A stretch of 64,000 nt of DNA from Pseudomonadota bacterium (GCA_021323675.1 JAJPKP010000042.1:1-64000); one strand, 5' to 3'. Positions 9,207 through 18,022 are shown, counted from the first letter of the stretch. Made by a program: numbers and translations. The notes: generated by a model from the letters alone, not told the origin.

Positions 9207-9662
9207 ATGCGCATGGATTCTATGAATGTTAAACGCGTCGTCGCTGTCGTCGCACTGGCTCTGGCCGCCTCGCTCATCTGCCGACCCGCTTTCGCGCAGG
9301 CGCCACCGCGCACCGTCGACGTGAACGACTCGCAGGATGGCGGCAAGCTGATGGTATTTGCGGGTGACACCGTGGAGGTGCGCCTGCATTCGACGCCGAG
9401 CACGGGATATTCATGGAAGGTCGTCGAGATCGACAGGAACATTCTCGCCGAGCGCAAGGCGCCAGTATTCGTCCCCCCGCCGCAGAACATACCCGGCGCC
9501 GAGGGCCACATGGTATTCGACTTCCTGGCGGCCGCGCCGGGCACATCGACGCTTCAACTCGCTTACGTGCGTCCGTGGGAAAAGGATGCCGCGCCCGCCA
9601 GAACCTTCAGCATCGATGTGACCGTGCGCCCGGCGAGCGATCGCCCGATGCCGCAGCACTAG
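9207..9662 (+). CDS. chagasin-type (I42) cysteine peptidase inhibitor, exported
   Basis: The 151-residue protein has a clear signal peptide (KRVVAVVALALAASLI ... AFAQA) and one chagasin domain. All three inhibitory loop motifs are recognisable: TPSTGYSW (the NPTTG loop), the GAEGH loop and YVRPWEK (the RPW loop). Family members block papain-type cysteine peptidases. The mature protein would be periplasmic or secreted. AAGGAG at 9191-9196 is spaced well for the ATG at 9207. Neighbouring genes encode transglutaminase-fold cysteine enzymes and a DmpA peptidase, but a functional link is only a guess. Confidence 0.88.
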   Translation: MRMDSMNVKRVVAVVALALAASLICRPAFAQAPPRTVDVNDSQDGGKLMVFAGDTVEVRLHSTPSTGYSWKVVEIDRNILAERKAPVFVPPPQNIPGAEGHMVFDFLAAAPGTSTLQLAYVRPWEKDAAPARTFSIDVTVRPASDRPMPQH

Positions 9663-9700
9663 CTCACTCGATGAAGAGCAAGGCGCGCCGATTCCGCCCG

Positions 9701-10186
9701 CTATTTCTCGGACATCGGCGGAACCCGAGCCGCCAGGGCGAGCGCGATTAGAATCGCGGGCACGACCAAATCCGAATACAGAGCGGCGCCTGCGTTGTTT
9801 GGCGCGTAGTTGTGAGCCACGACGATCTGTTGAATATGACCGACTGCGTCGCCCCACAGCCATACGCTGGTCGCCACGATAGCCGCGAACCAGAACAACC
9901 CCTCGAACCACCAGCACATGATTCCCAGCGCGGCGATCGCCAGGTTTGCGATCGCGACTTCGTACTCGAACGGACTCGGCGCCCACCCGATCGTTTTGGA
10001 AATTTGATCGGGCATGAACGCATGGGCGTAAAACGCGAAGAACCCCTCGAGGCCGACATTGATGAGCAGCATATATCGCAGGAAAATCGTCGCCAGAAGC
10101 TTACGCCCCGCGCGCCATCGGGAAGTAACCGCCAGATGAATCAGTGCAGCGATCACCGTAAGAACCGGAAAGATCAGGAAGAACAT
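9701..10186 (-). CDS. multi-pass membrane protein, DUF6790-like
   Basis: The start at 10186 (MFFLIFPVLTVIAALIHLAV) gives 161 residues with four or five hydrophobic segments. The frame is open further upstream but would then overlap the divergent methyltransferase. The WAPSPFEYEVAIANL and GDAVGHIQQIV stretches are like those of small uncharacterised membrane proteins grouped as DUF6790. No enzymatic motif is visible. Its C-terminus converges with the chagasin-like gene, leaving 38 bases between them. Confidence 0.72.
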   Translation of the reverse strand: MFFLIFPVLTVIAALIHLAVTSRWRAGRKLLATIFLRYMLLINVGLEGFFAFYAHAFMPDQISKTIGWAPSPFEYEVAIANLAIAALGIMCWWFEGLFWFAAIVATSVWLWGDAVGHIQQIVVAHNYAPNNAGAALYSDLVVPAILIALALAARVPPMSEK

Positions 10187-10255
10187 CCCCCGCGTGCCTC
10201 CTTGAACGCGCGATTCTAGAATCGGAGCGGATTTCCGTAAAGTTGCGGGCAAGCC

Positions 10256-11032
10256 ATGCCAGTCGTCTCCAAATCCGATCTCGACACTGCCGCTTACTTC
10301 GACCGGCTGGCGGCGACGTACGGCGCCGGCGAATACTATCGCAAACGCCGCGAGGCGGTCCTGGGCGAAATAAGCGCGCGGATCGGGACGCTCGAGAGCC
10401 TGCTCGACCTCGGATGCGGGAACGGCGCTTATCTCGCGGCCTTCCGCGACGCCCTCAATCCGCGCGTCCTTGCAGGCGCCGATCTGTCGATCGGGATGCT
10501 GCGCCGGGCGCGCGACCGGGGCGCATCGCAACTTCTGGTCGCCTGCGATGCGGCTGCGATTCCTTTTCGCGCCGGCGTTTGGCAGGCGGTTTTCTGCAGC
10601 CACGTGCTGCAGTTCATCAGGGATCTGCCGCGATGCTTCAGTGAGATCATCCGGTGCCTGGCCTGCGGCGGAACCTTAATTGTCGCGGGCGGCGAGTTCG
10701 GGACCCGAGAAAGGCTCAGGATGGCTATCGGCGATGCGCGATGGGCGGCATTCCGCAATGAGCTGCCGCGCCCCCGCGATGTCCCTTTTCGCCGCAGTTT
10801 GAGCGAATGCCGGCGAATTGCCGGGGATGCGGGATTCGAAGTGGACTCGTGCGAGGTCGAATTTATTGTCACGTGGGCCGACCTGGCGGAATTCTACCGC
10901 GTCCGATGGCTGCCGTTGGTGGAGCGCAATTCTCAAACGGGTTTGCAACGAATTCTCGAAGAAATCATCGCAAGCCGCGGCTCTGAATGTCTGACCTTGG
11001 CCGAATCGCTGCTGTTCTGCCGCAAGCGTTAG
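10256..11032 (+). CDS. class I SAM-dependent methyltransferase
   Basis: The 258-residue protein has the SAM-binding motif LLDLGCGNGAYLAAF at residues about 46-60. Motif II acid residues (AGADLSIGML) and VACDAAAIPF follow, as in the ubiquinone/menaquinone methyltransferase superfamily. The substrate cannot be deduced. It is divergent from the membrane protein before it and precedes the sigma-factor operon by about 100 bases, so it is probably its own transcript. Confidence 0.88.
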   Translation: MPVVSKSDLDTAAYFDRLAATYGAGEYYRKRREAVLGEISARIGTLESLLDLGCGNGAYLAAFRDALNPRVLAGADLSIGMLRRARDRGASQLLVACDAAAIPFRAGVWQAVFCSHVLQFIRDLPRCFSEIIRCLACGGTLIVAGGEFGTRERLRMAIGDARWAAFRNELPRPRDVPFRRSLSECRRIAGDAGFEVDSCEVEFIVTWADLAEFYRVRWLPLVERNSQTGLQRILEEIIASRGSECLTLAESLLFCRKR

Positions 11033-11128
11033 GCTCAGCTTCCCAGGGGCTCGAGAATCCCTCGGGGCGGCCCTTGTTAACCGAATCTCGCGGAATACGT
11101 CTTATAAAGTGAGAGGACGCAAGCCGCC

Positions 11129-11641
11129 TTGGATAAGGGAAACAGCGCCGCGGTGGACCACGATCGGATTTATCGGACCTACCGCTCCCGGATTCTCAAT
11201 CTGTGCCGGTTGTTGCTGCGCGATCCCGATGAAGCTGAAGACGTCGCGCAGGAAGTCTTTTTGCGGGCGTTCGAACGGCTCATCTCGCAGGAGCCGCCCG
11301 AGGTCTGGGAAGCCTGGCTGGTGCGTGTCGCGGTCAACGCATGCCGCGATCGGCAGCGTTCCGGATGGTGGAAAAGCAGGCGCAAGCAAGGCGACCTTGA
11401 CGAGCTTGCGACGTGGGTTTCGCGGTCGGTCGAAGACGAGGCTCGATCACGGGAATGGCACGCCAATTTATGGCGGAAGTTGCGCGCGCTCAACAACAAG
11501 CAACGCAACGTGTTTGTACTCCGGTACGTGGAAGGATGGAGCACGAACGAAGTGGCGCAGGCATTGGGCCTTAGCGAGGCCGGCGTCAAAACCCATCTGT
11601 TTCGCGCGGTCCGACAACTGCGCAAAGCGATAGAGCGCTGA
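11129..11641 (+). CDS. ECF-type RNA polymerase sigma factor
   Basis: The 170-residue protein has region 2 (YRTYRSRILNLCRLLLRDPDEAEDVAQEVFLRAF) recognisable in its parts YRSRILNLCRLLL and EDVAQEVFLRAF, and a region 4 helix-turn-helix (TNEVAQALGLSEAGVKTHLF). I take the TTG at 11129, with GAGAGG at 11111-11116 as ribosome site. The anti-sigma gene follows after one base, and a Spy/CpxP-like periplasmic protein ends the operon. It probably controls an envelope or metal stress response. Confidence 0.93.
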   Translation: MDKGNSAAVDHDRIYRTYRSRILNLCRLLLRDPDEAEDVAQEVFLRAFERLISQEPPEVWEAWLVRVAVNACRDRQRSGWWKSRRKQGDLDELATWVSRSVEDEARSREWHANLWRKLRALNNKQRNVFVLRYVEGWSTNEVAQALGLSEAGVKTHLFRAVRQLRKAIER

Positions 11642-11642
11642 T

Positions 11643-12104
11643 ATGAAGAACTGTCTCGATGAGAAAACCCTGCTGTCGATTCACGCCCGCGAAGGCTCAG
11701 ATGCGGCCCGAGCTCATCTGGAAGGCTGTCTGAGTTGCGCGCGGCGGTTTCGGCAACTCGATGACGACCTCAAGGAAATCGTCACGGTCCTGAAGCAGCC
11801 GCCCCCGCCGGGCAACATCGCCAATCCGCGGAGATTGCCCAATCTGCGATGGTCCCTGGCGGCCGCGGTCGCGGGGCTCGCCTTCCTGGCAGGCGGAGTA
11901 ACGACGGCGATGCTGGAATCGGGCGGCGGTGTGGTCGCGGCGCGGCAGGCATCCACACAGGTCGCATCGACGGACCGGATCGAGGGGATTGGAGGCGCGG
12001 CCGGGTACGGCCTGTACGTCAACGATCTGCTGAAAGACGATGAAGGCGATCAAGTCCTGCCGTCTGCGGAGGAAGCTCCGCAACGCGATTTGGATGAGTT
12101 TTAA
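11643..12104 (+). CDS. putative anti-sigma factor with zinc-binding N-terminus and one membrane segment
   Basis: The 153-residue protein has an N-terminal H-x3-C-x2-C signature (HLEGCLSCARR, residues about 21-31), typical of zinc anti-sigma domains. A single membrane segment follows at residues about 71-95 (WSLAAAVAGLAFLAGGVTTA), then a periplasmic tail of about 55 residues. It begins one base after the ECF sigma stop, so the two are very likely a regulatory pair. The short tail leaves little room for a sensor domain, so the Spy-like protein encoded next may provide sensing. Confidence 0.85.
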   Translation: MKNCLDEKTLLSIHAREGSDAARAHLEGCLSCARRFRQLDDDLKEIVTVLKQPPPPGNIANPRRLPNLRWSLAAAVAGLAFLAGGVTTAMLESGGGVVAARQASTQVASTDRIEGIGGAAGYGLYVNDLLKDDEGDQVLPSAEEAPQRDLDEF

Positions 12105-12150
12105 AGGACCCGCGGCAATGCGGAGATACAAGGACGCAAGGAGTACGACG

Positions 12151-12606
12151 ATGAAACGTTGGCTTGGTTTGACTGTGGCGGGCGGATTGCTCTCTGTCGC
12201 GCTGTCTTCCGGCGCCGCTTATGCGCACGGCTTCGGGCACGACCACGGGATGTTGATGCCGCCTATCATCGGAAGCATGGTTTCGCACGACCAGATCCGC
12301 GCGATCTTCGAGGCGGACAGGACCAACCTTCACAACCTGCACGCCCAAACGATGGCCGCGCGCGAGCAGCTCGAAAACGACTTGGTCGCGGGCAACGACA
12401 CCACTGCCGATCTTCAGGCCCTGGAAACGGCGCAGAACAATCTGATGGCCGAAAAGGTGAAACTGGCGCAGCAAATCCTGGCCACTCTTACGCCCGAACA
12501 GCGCACCAAAGTGTCACAATTCATGACTCAGTGGCGCGCGCTCAAAGCTCAGCAGCGACAACTGATCCAGCAGTACAGCGGCAAGTCGGCAGGCGGGGGC
12601 CAGTAA
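12151..12606 (+). CDS. Spy/CpxP-like periplasmic stress protein
   Basis: The ATG at 12151, preceded by AAGGAG at 12138-12143, gives 151 residues with a signal peptide (ending AAYAHG) and a His-rich mature start (HGFGHDHG). The helical body holds the LTPEQR motif (residues about 116-121), the LTxxQ signature of CpxP, Spy and CnrX-type heavy-metal-resistance proteins. These act as periplasmic chaperones or metal/stress sensors. The histidines near the mature N-terminus could bind metal. It lies in an operon with an ECF sigma factor and anti-sigma factor, similar in layout to the metal-responsive cnr system. Confidence 0.85.
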   Translation: MKRWLGLTVAGGLLSVALSSGAAYAHGFGHDHGMLMPPIIGSMVSHDQIRAIFEADRTNLHNLHAQTMAAREQLENDLVAGNDTTADLQALETAQNNLMAEKVKLAQQILATLTPEQRTKVSQFMTQWRALKAQQRQLIQQYSGKSAGGGQ

Positions 12607-12672
12607 TCACCGGGCCCGGCGGCGTCTTCCGAGATCCCCCAAGGCGACCGCCGGGCAATTCCACTTCCCCGG

Positions 12673-12705
12673 GACGCCGGCTCCTCCCAGCCGGCGTCTT
12701 TTTTT
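12673..12705 (+). terminator. strong rho-independent terminator of the sigma-factor operon
   Basis: A perfect 10-bp stem (gacgccggct at 12673-12682 with its complement at 12689-12698) has a 6-base loop and a run of seven T. It follows the Spy-like gene and separates it from the convergent efflux operon. Confidence 0.92.
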
Positions 12706-12783
12706 CGATGCGCTCCGCATGCCGGCCGGGCGTGATTGTTTCCAACCCGGGATCTCGGGCTTTTCGGCACAACGTCGAGACGG

Positions 12784-13917
12784 CTAGTCCAGCGATTTGT
12801 GGAATCGCTGCACGCTGATCGCCAGCAGCGCCAGCGCGATTACCACCAAGCCAAGCATCTGAGGTCCCAGCACGTTCCATCCGTCGCCCTTGAGAAAGCT
12901 GTCGCGGATAATCACGAGGTAGTATCGCAGGGGATCTAAGTAGGTCATCCACTGCATCACGCGCGGCATGCTGCTTATCGGAAACGAAAATCCGGACAGA
13001 GTGATTGCCGGCATGATGAAGAAAAATGCGGCGATCATCGCCTGCTGCTGCGTGTACGAAATCGTCGAAATGAACAGCGATACCCCGAGCACGCTGAGCA
13101 GGAACACCGCGGTGCCTAGCCCCAGCATCAGGTAGCTTCCAAGAAACGGCACCTGGAACCATAGCCTTCCGATCAGCATGATTCCGACCATCTGCGTGAC
13201 GGCGATCAGAAAGAAGGGGATCGTTTTGCCCAGGATGAACTCCAGGCGCGAGATCGGACTGACCATCACCTGTTCCAGGGTTCCGATCTCGCGTTCCCGC
13301 ACGATCGCGAACGCCGCCAGCGTAAGGCACGAGGTCAGCAGGATGCTGCCGATGGTGCCCGGCACAAAGAACCACTGGCTCTCGAGGTTGGGGTTGTACC
13401 AGGGGCGGCGCGCGAGCTGAACTTCCGGCATATGCACCGCGATTGACGGCGCGGTGCGCAGCAGGTTCGCCTGCGCATAGTCACGGGCAAACGCGTTCGC
13501 GATCTCATTGATATAGCCAAGCGCGATTAGCGCGGTGTTCGAGTTGGTGCCGTCCAGAATCACCTGCACCGGAGCGGTCTGCCCCTTGCGCACCAGTTCG
13601 GCGAATCCGGGCAAAACCTGAATCGCCAGCGTCACCTCGCCGCGATCGATCCGATCCGCAATCTGATGCCGATCGGTCAGCGTCTCGGCCAGCTCGAAAT
13701 GGCCGTTCGACTCGAAGCGGCTCAGCAGGTCGCGGCTTTCGTACGAATGATCGAGGTCGAGGACCGCCATCCGCACGTGATGCAGCTCGAAGGTCGCCGC
13801 GTATCCGTAAATGAGGACCTGGACGATGGTCGGCACGATCAGTCCGAAGCGCGCACGCGGGTCGCGAAAGAGCTGGAGGAACTCTTTGATCAGCATCTGC
13901 CGCAGCCGGTTCAGCAT
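12784..13917 (-). CDS. ABC-2 type transporter permease (YbhR-like)
   Basis: The start at 13917 (MLNRLRQMLIKEF) gives 377 residues. It has an N-terminal membrane segment, a large extracytoplasmic region of about 150 residues and five C-terminal membrane segments. The family hallmark EREIGTLEQVMVSPISRLEF is present. It is the last gene of the HlyD / ATPase / ATPase / permease / permease operon. The arrangement matches E. coli ybhGFSR, an efflux pump for drugs or toxic compounds. The two permeases probably form a heterodimer. Confidence 0.93.
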   Translation of the reverse strand: MLNRLRQMLIKEFLQLFRDPRARFGLIVPTIVQVLIYGYAATFELHHVRMAVLDLDHSYESRDLLSRFESNGHFELAETLTDRHQIADRIDRGEVTLAIQVLPGFAELVRKGQTAPVQVILDGTNSNTALIALGYINEIANAFARDYAQANLLRTAPSIAVHMPEVQLARRPWYNPNLESQWFFVPGTIGSILLTSCLTLAAFAIVREREIGTLEQVMVSPISRLEFILGKTIPFFLIAVTQMVGIMLIGRLWFQVPFLGSYLMLGLGTAVFLLSVLGVSLFISTISYTQQQAMIAAFFFIMPAITLSGFSFPISSMPRVMQWMTYLDPLRYYLVIIRDSFLKGDGWNVLGPQMLGLVVIALALLAISVQRFHKSLD

Positions 13918-13931
13918 CGTCTCGTCCCCGC

Positions 13932-15062
13932 TTACAGCTCCTTGCGCAACGACCGCAGCGCCATCCATCCGACGATCGCCGCGAACACGGTCAGCGCGAA
14001 CAGTTGAGGCACCAGCGGCGCCGGCCCGGCGCCCTTGAGAAAGATGGTCTTTACCAGCGTCAGGTAATAGCGGGACGGTGTCAGATAGGTAATTGCCTGC
14101 ACCGCTACCGGCATCTGGTCGATTGGAAACGCAAAGCCGGAGAGCAGAAATGCGGGAAGAAAGGTCACCACCAGCGAAAACTGGCTCGCGCCGAGCTGCG
14201 ATTTCGTCGCGGCGGAAATCCAGTAGCCGAGCAGAAGCACCGCGGCCAGAAACAGGCCCGAGGCCAGGAGCATCGCGAGGAAAGTGCCGCGAAACGGCAC
14301 CCGGAACCAGAACACCGCGATCAGCTCGCAGAAGGCGGTGTCGATGAATCCAAGCGCAAAGTACGGGATCAGCTTGCCGGCGGTCACTTCCAGCGGCGTT
14401 ACCGGAGTCGATACAAGCTGTTCCATCGTCCCCCGCTCCCATTCGCGGGCAACCGTAAGCGAGGTCAGAAACGTTCCCACCACCGCCATCACCAGAACGA
14501 TCACGCCCGGCACGATGAAGTTGCTGCTTGCCAGGTCTTCGTTGAACCAGGTGCGCGCCTCGACCGACACGGGCGGATTGAGCGTCATCCTCCCGTGGTT
14601 CTGGAAATACTGGAGCTGCACGGTGGCCGAGTATCCCGCCACCACCGCGTCGGCATAGCCGAAGATGAGGTTGGCGGTGTTGTCGTCGGTCGCATCGACG
14701 ATTCCCTGCACGTTGACCATGCCGCCCTTGCGAAGCTGCTCGGAAAAATCGTTGGGAATCACCACTCCGAGCCGGCATTGGTTGTCATCGATCGCATCGA
14801 CCATCGTCTTGTAGTCGCCGGCCACGGCCACGATGTGGAAATAGGGGGAGGCCTGAAAATGTTTCAGAAGATCCTGGCTCTGCTGGCTGCCCTCGCGATC
14901 GAAAACGCACACGGGCACGTTTTTCTGATCGAGGCTGATTCCGTAGCCCATCACCGCCATCAGCATCACCGGCATCAGGAACACCACGGCGAGGCTTCGC
15001 GGATCTCGGCGAATCTGGATGATCTCCTTGCGAGTGATTGCGGCAAGCCTGGCGAGCTTCAT
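13932..15062 (-). CDS. ABC-2 type transporter permease (YbhS-like)
   Basis: The ATG at 15062 (MKLARLAAITRKEIIQIRRDP) gives 376 residues. An upstream TTG at 15077 that overlaps the ATPase stop codon is an alternative. Architecture is as in the partner permease: one N-terminal segment, a soluble extracytoplasmic domain, then five segments, with EWERGTMEQLVSTPVTPLEV as the conserved ABC-2 loop. It forms the second membrane half of the efflux pump. Only 14 bases separate it from the next permease. Confidence 0.92.
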   Translation of the reverse strand: MKLARLAAITRKEIIQIRRDPRSLAVVFLMPVMLMAVMGYGISLDQKNVPVCVFDREGSQQSQDLLKHFQASPYFHIVAVAGDYKTMVDAIDDNQCRLGVVIPNDFSEQLRKGGMVNVQGIVDATDDNTANLIFGYADAVVAGYSATVQLQYFQNHGRMTLNPPVSVEARTWFNEDLASSNFIVPGVIVLVMAVVGTFLTSLTVAREWERGTMEQLVSTPVTPLEVTAGKLIPYFALGFIDTAFCELIAVFWFRVPFRGTFLAMLLASGLFLAAVLLLGYWISAATKSQLGASQFSLVVTFLPAFLLSGFAFPIDQMPVAVQAITYLTPSRYYLTLVKTIFLKGAGPAPLVPQLFALTVFAAIVGWMALRSLRKEL

Positions 15063-15073
15063 ACGGCGATTTG

Positions 15074-16021
15074 TCAACCCGGAACGGAACGGTCCTCGCG
15101 ATCGCCGCCGGTCAGCGCGACGAACGCGTCTTCGAGGCTCGGCCGGATGCGGCCCATGCGGCGAATCGCGATGCCGCTCGATTCCATCACGCGCCGCACC
15201 TCGCGCATCGCGGTTTCGGCGTCGGATGAGACCGCGTGGATAGCGTTGCCGAACACGGCGGCATCGCGGACGCCTTCGGCCTGCTTGATTATTTCCAGCG
15301 CGCGCCCCAGGGGGCTGGCCTCGATCGCAACCAGCTCTCCGCTTACGGCGGTCATCTTTAGCTCAGTGGGAGAACCCAGCGCGACCAGCCGTCCCTGGTA
15401 GATGAGCGCGAGCTGATTGCAGTATTCGGCCTCATCCATGTAATGCGTGGTCACGAACACGGTCACGCCTTCGGCGCTGAGCTCCTGGATCAGCTCCCAG
15501 AAGCGGCGGCGCGAGACCGGATCGACTCCCGAAGTCGGCTCGTCGAGAAAGATGATCGGCGGCCGATGGAGCACCGCGCAGCCCAGCGCAAGCCTCTGCT
15601 TCCATCCTCCGGAAAGCGTGCCGGTCAGACTGTTTTCGCGTCCCATCAGTCCCGCCATCGCGAGCGCCCACTCGATCCGATCGTCGAGCTGGCGTCCGAC
15701 GACGTTATAGAGCCCGCCATAAAAGCGGAGATTCTCGATGACGGTAAGGTCGTCGTAGAGCGAGAACTTCTGCGACATGTAGCCGATCCGCCGGCGAATC
15801 TGCTCCGGGGAGCGAACCACATCGAAACCGGCCACTTCGGCATAGCCTGAGGTCGGATGGAGCAATCCGCACAGGATGCGGATGGTCGTGGACTTGCCGG
15901 AACCGTTTGGGCCCAGGAATCCGAAAATCTGGCCCGGCCGCGTCTCGAAACTGATCCCGTCGACGGCAACGAACGAGCCGAAGCGCTTGACCAGATTGCG
16001 CACCACCACGGAATTTTCCAT
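15074..16021 (-). CDS. ABC transporter ATP-binding protein (second ATPase of the efflux pump)
   Basis: The 315-residue protein has a full nucleotide-binding domain: Walker A GPNGSGKST (residues about 38-46), Q-loop YMSQKFSLYDDL, signature LSGGWKQRL, Walker B IIFLDEPTSGVD and switch His in VFVTTHYMDEAE. The C-terminal 80 residues form the extra domain common in DrrA/CcmA-type exporters. Its start lies directly after the stop of the first ATPase gene. In E. coli YbhF one protein carries both domains; here they are two separate genes. Confidence 0.95.
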   Translation of the reverse strand: MENSVVVRNLVKRFGSFVAVDGISFETRPGQIFGFLGPNGSGKSTTIRILCGLLHPTSGYAEVAGFDVVRSPEQIRRRIGYMSQKFSLYDDLTVIENLRFYGGLYNVVGRQLDDRIEWALAMAGLMGRENSLTGTLSGGWKQRLALGCAVLHRPPIIFLDEPTSGVDPVSRRRFWELIQELSAEGVTVFVTTHYMDEAEYCNQLALIYQGRLVALGSPTELKMTAVSGELVAIEASPLGRALEIIKQAEGVRDAAVFGNAIHAVSSDAETAMREVRRVMESSGIAIRRMGRIRPSLEDAFVALTGGDREDRSVPG

Positions 16022-16963
16022 CTATGCCGCCTCGCGATTGCCGGTGGTTGCGTTCACGAACAAGTCCTCGATGGTAGGGGGAACCTGGGCGATTTCTTCA
16101 TATTCGACCCGATCCGCATCCAGGCGTTCCCTGATTTCGCGCTCGCGGCGTTCGGCTTCGTCCACGAACACGTGAATCGCATCGCCGACCAGCACCGTAC
16201 CGGTAACTCCGGGCGCGCCGCGCAACTCATCGCGCAGCCTGCGGCCCTCGGGCGTAACGATCGAGAGCACCGCTCCGGGCATCCTGGCCTTCAGGCTTGC
16301 GGGTTCGTCGCAGAACAGAAGGCGGCCGTTATGCAGCAAAGCCAGCCGATTGCATCGCTCGGCTTCATCCAGGTAGGCGGTCGAGTTGAGAATCGTGACG
16401 CCCTGCCCCAGCAGCGAATAGAGCATCGCCCAGAATTCCCGGCGCGACACCGGGTCAACCCCGTTGGTCGGCTCATCGAGCAGCAGCACTCGCGGCGTAT
16501 GAATCAAGGCGCATACCAGGCCGAGTTTCTGCTTCATGCCGCCGGAGAGATTTCCCGCCAGGCGCTTGCGAAACGCGGCCATTCCGCACGCCGCCAGCAG
16601 CGGCCCAGCCCGATCTTCGCGCTTGCGGCGCGTGACGCCGAAGAGGTCGGCGTAAAAGCGGATATTCTCATCGACGGTCAGGTCCTCGTACAGGCCGAAC
16701 CGCTGAGGCATGTAGCTGATTCTGCTCTTCACCGATTCCGGGTCGGCCCTCACATCGCATCCGGCGACGGTAATCGCGCCGCTGTCAGGCTTCATGATTC
16801 CGGCCAGCATGCGCATCGTGGTGGTCTTGCCCGCGCCGTCGGGGCCGACGAGTCCGAAGATTTCCCCGCGATTCACCGAAAAGCTCAGGCGATCGACGGC
16901 AATCAACCCGCCGAAGCTTTTGGTCAGGTCGCGGACTTCAATGTCCGACGATCGGTTGTCCAT
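16022..16963 (-). CDS. ABC transporter ATP-binding protein (first ATPase of the efflux pump)
   Basis: The ATG at 16963 (MDNRSSDIEVRDLTKSFGG) gives 313 residues and a 26-base overlap with the HlyD gene. Motifs are Walker A GPDGAGKTT, Q-loop YMPQRFGLYEDL, signature LSGGMKQKLGL and Walker B VLLLDEPTNGVD. The switch position reads LNSTAYLDEAE, with no His where the partner ATPase has one. This suggests that this subunit has a degenerate catalytic site and that the heterodimer hydrolyses ATP asymmetrically. A start further upstream (17008) is possible but would overlap the HlyD gene more. Confidence 0.93.
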   Translation of the reverse strand: MDNRSSDIEVRDLTKSFGGLIAVDRLSFSVNRGEIFGLVGPDGAGKTTTMRMLAGIMKPDSGAITVAGCDVRADPESVKSRISYMPQRFGLYEDLTVDENIRFYADLFGVTRRKREDRAGPLLAACGMAAFRKRLAGNLSGGMKQKLGLVCALIHTPRVLLLDEPTNGVDPVSRREFWAMLYSLLGQGVTILNSTAYLDEAERCNRLALLHNGRLLFCDEPASLKARMPGAVLSIVTPEGRRLRDELRGAPGVTGTVLVGDAIHVFVDEAERREREIRERLDADRVEYEEIAQVPPTIEDLFVNATTGNREAA

Positions 16964-18008
16964 CGGAAGCTTGTTGCGAAAGCGGATGCGCCAGATCGAT
17001 TGTCGCATCGGCCGGCATCCCCGGCTTCAGCTCATGACGATCGTTTTCGACGTCGATTTTAATTCGATACACGAGCGTGACGCGCTCCTGGTGGGTCTCG
17101 ACGCTTTTGGGGGTGAACTCCGCGCTGGAAGAGATGAACGAAATTCGGCCCGGATACTTTCTGTCCGGGTAGGTGTCGGTAGTTATCGTCGCCGGCTGGC
17201 CCCATCGAATCTTTCCCAAATCCGTCTCGCTCACGTAGGCGCGCAGCCACACGTGGCCCAGATCGGCAAGGGTTACGATTGGGGTGCCCGGCTGGACCAC
17301 CTCGCCAAGCTCCGCCTGCCTGACCAGGATGACTCCTGAAAAAGGTGCCAGCAGCGTGGTGTAACCCAGAGTGATTTTCGCGAGGCGCAGGGTCTCTTCG
17401 GCGTTCTTGAGGTTGGCCTCGGCGGTGGCGATATTTTCGGCGGCGACCCGTTCGAGCGCCTGGTCGCGCTTGAGCGCCGCCTCGCTCTGTTTCATCGCGG
17501 TCGCGGCCTGATCGCGGCTCTGGGCCGAGGTTGCACCCTGCCTCCAGAGCTCCTCGAAGCGTTGATAGTCGGTGCTTTTCTGCGCGAAGTCGGCCTGATC
17601 GTTCGCGACGGTGTTCTCGGCCGCAACCAGGTTGTCGCGCGCGGAAGCCAGCTCCTTTTCACGGGCGTGCAAAGCGGCTTGGTCCACCGCGACCTGCTGC
17701 CGATAGTTCGAATCGTCAACCTGGGCCAGAAGATGGCCTTTTTCCACCCATTGACCTTCGTCGAACGGCAACTCGACGATTCGCGAGGAGACGTCCTTGA
17801 AGCTCACCAGGCTCTGATGCGCCTCGATATTGCCGGAGACCAGCAGGCCATCGGCGGTTCCGGCGCGGTCGTAGATCGTAAAGTAGATGAAGGCGGCGAC
17901 GGCGGCGATGGCGAGCAAGGCGCCCGACAGCAGGAGCGGCGTCTTGAAGGAACGCTGAGGCTCGGCGCCAGCGGCGGTTTTGTGCGCCGGTTTCGTCTGT
18001 AGATTCAT
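16938..18008 (-). CDS. HlyD/MFP periplasmic adaptor protein (YbhG-like)
   Basis: The 356-residue protein has an N-terminal membrane anchor (residues about 24-45) and a biotinyl-lipoyl-like domain (ISSRIVELPF type, here VSSRIVELPFDEGQWVEKG). A long coiled-coil hairpin follows at residues about 100-215 (Ala/Glu-rich, QVAVDQAALHAREKELASAR region), then the beta-barrel region ending GMPADATIDLAHP. It would link the inner-membrane pump to an outer-membrane channel. It is the first gene of the efflux operon and is divergent from a TetR gene, 41 bases away, as in E. coli ybhG/cecR. Confidence 0.93.
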   Translation of the reverse strand: MNLQTKPAHKTAAGAEPQRSFKTPLLLSGALLAIAAVAAFIYFTIYDRAGTADGLLVSGNIEAHQSLVSFKDVSSRIVELPFDEGQWVEKGHLLAQVDDSNYRQQVAVDQAALHAREKELASARDNLVAAENTVANDQADFAQKSTDYQRFEELWRQGATSAQSRDQAATAMKQSEAALKRDQALERVAAENIATAEANLKNAEETLRLAKITLGYTTLLAPFSGVILVRQAELGEVVQPGTPIVTLADLGHVWLRAYVSETDLGKIRWGQPATITTDTYPDRKYPGRISFISSSAEFTPKSVETHQERVTLVYRIKIDVENDRHELKPGMPADATIDLAHPLSQQASDGQPIVGH

Positions 18009-18022
18009 CGCGGAGCGGGTTT

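Noticed and set aside
12784..14778. A single 664-codon frame covering both permease regions
   Set aside because: Its upper half is out of frame with the YbhS-like permease and has no membrane pattern; only the part from 13917 down codes for the YbhR-like permease.
14004..15401. A 465-codon plus-strand frame over the permease and ATPase genes
   Set aside because: It is His/Arg-rich and antisense to two well-supported ABC genes.
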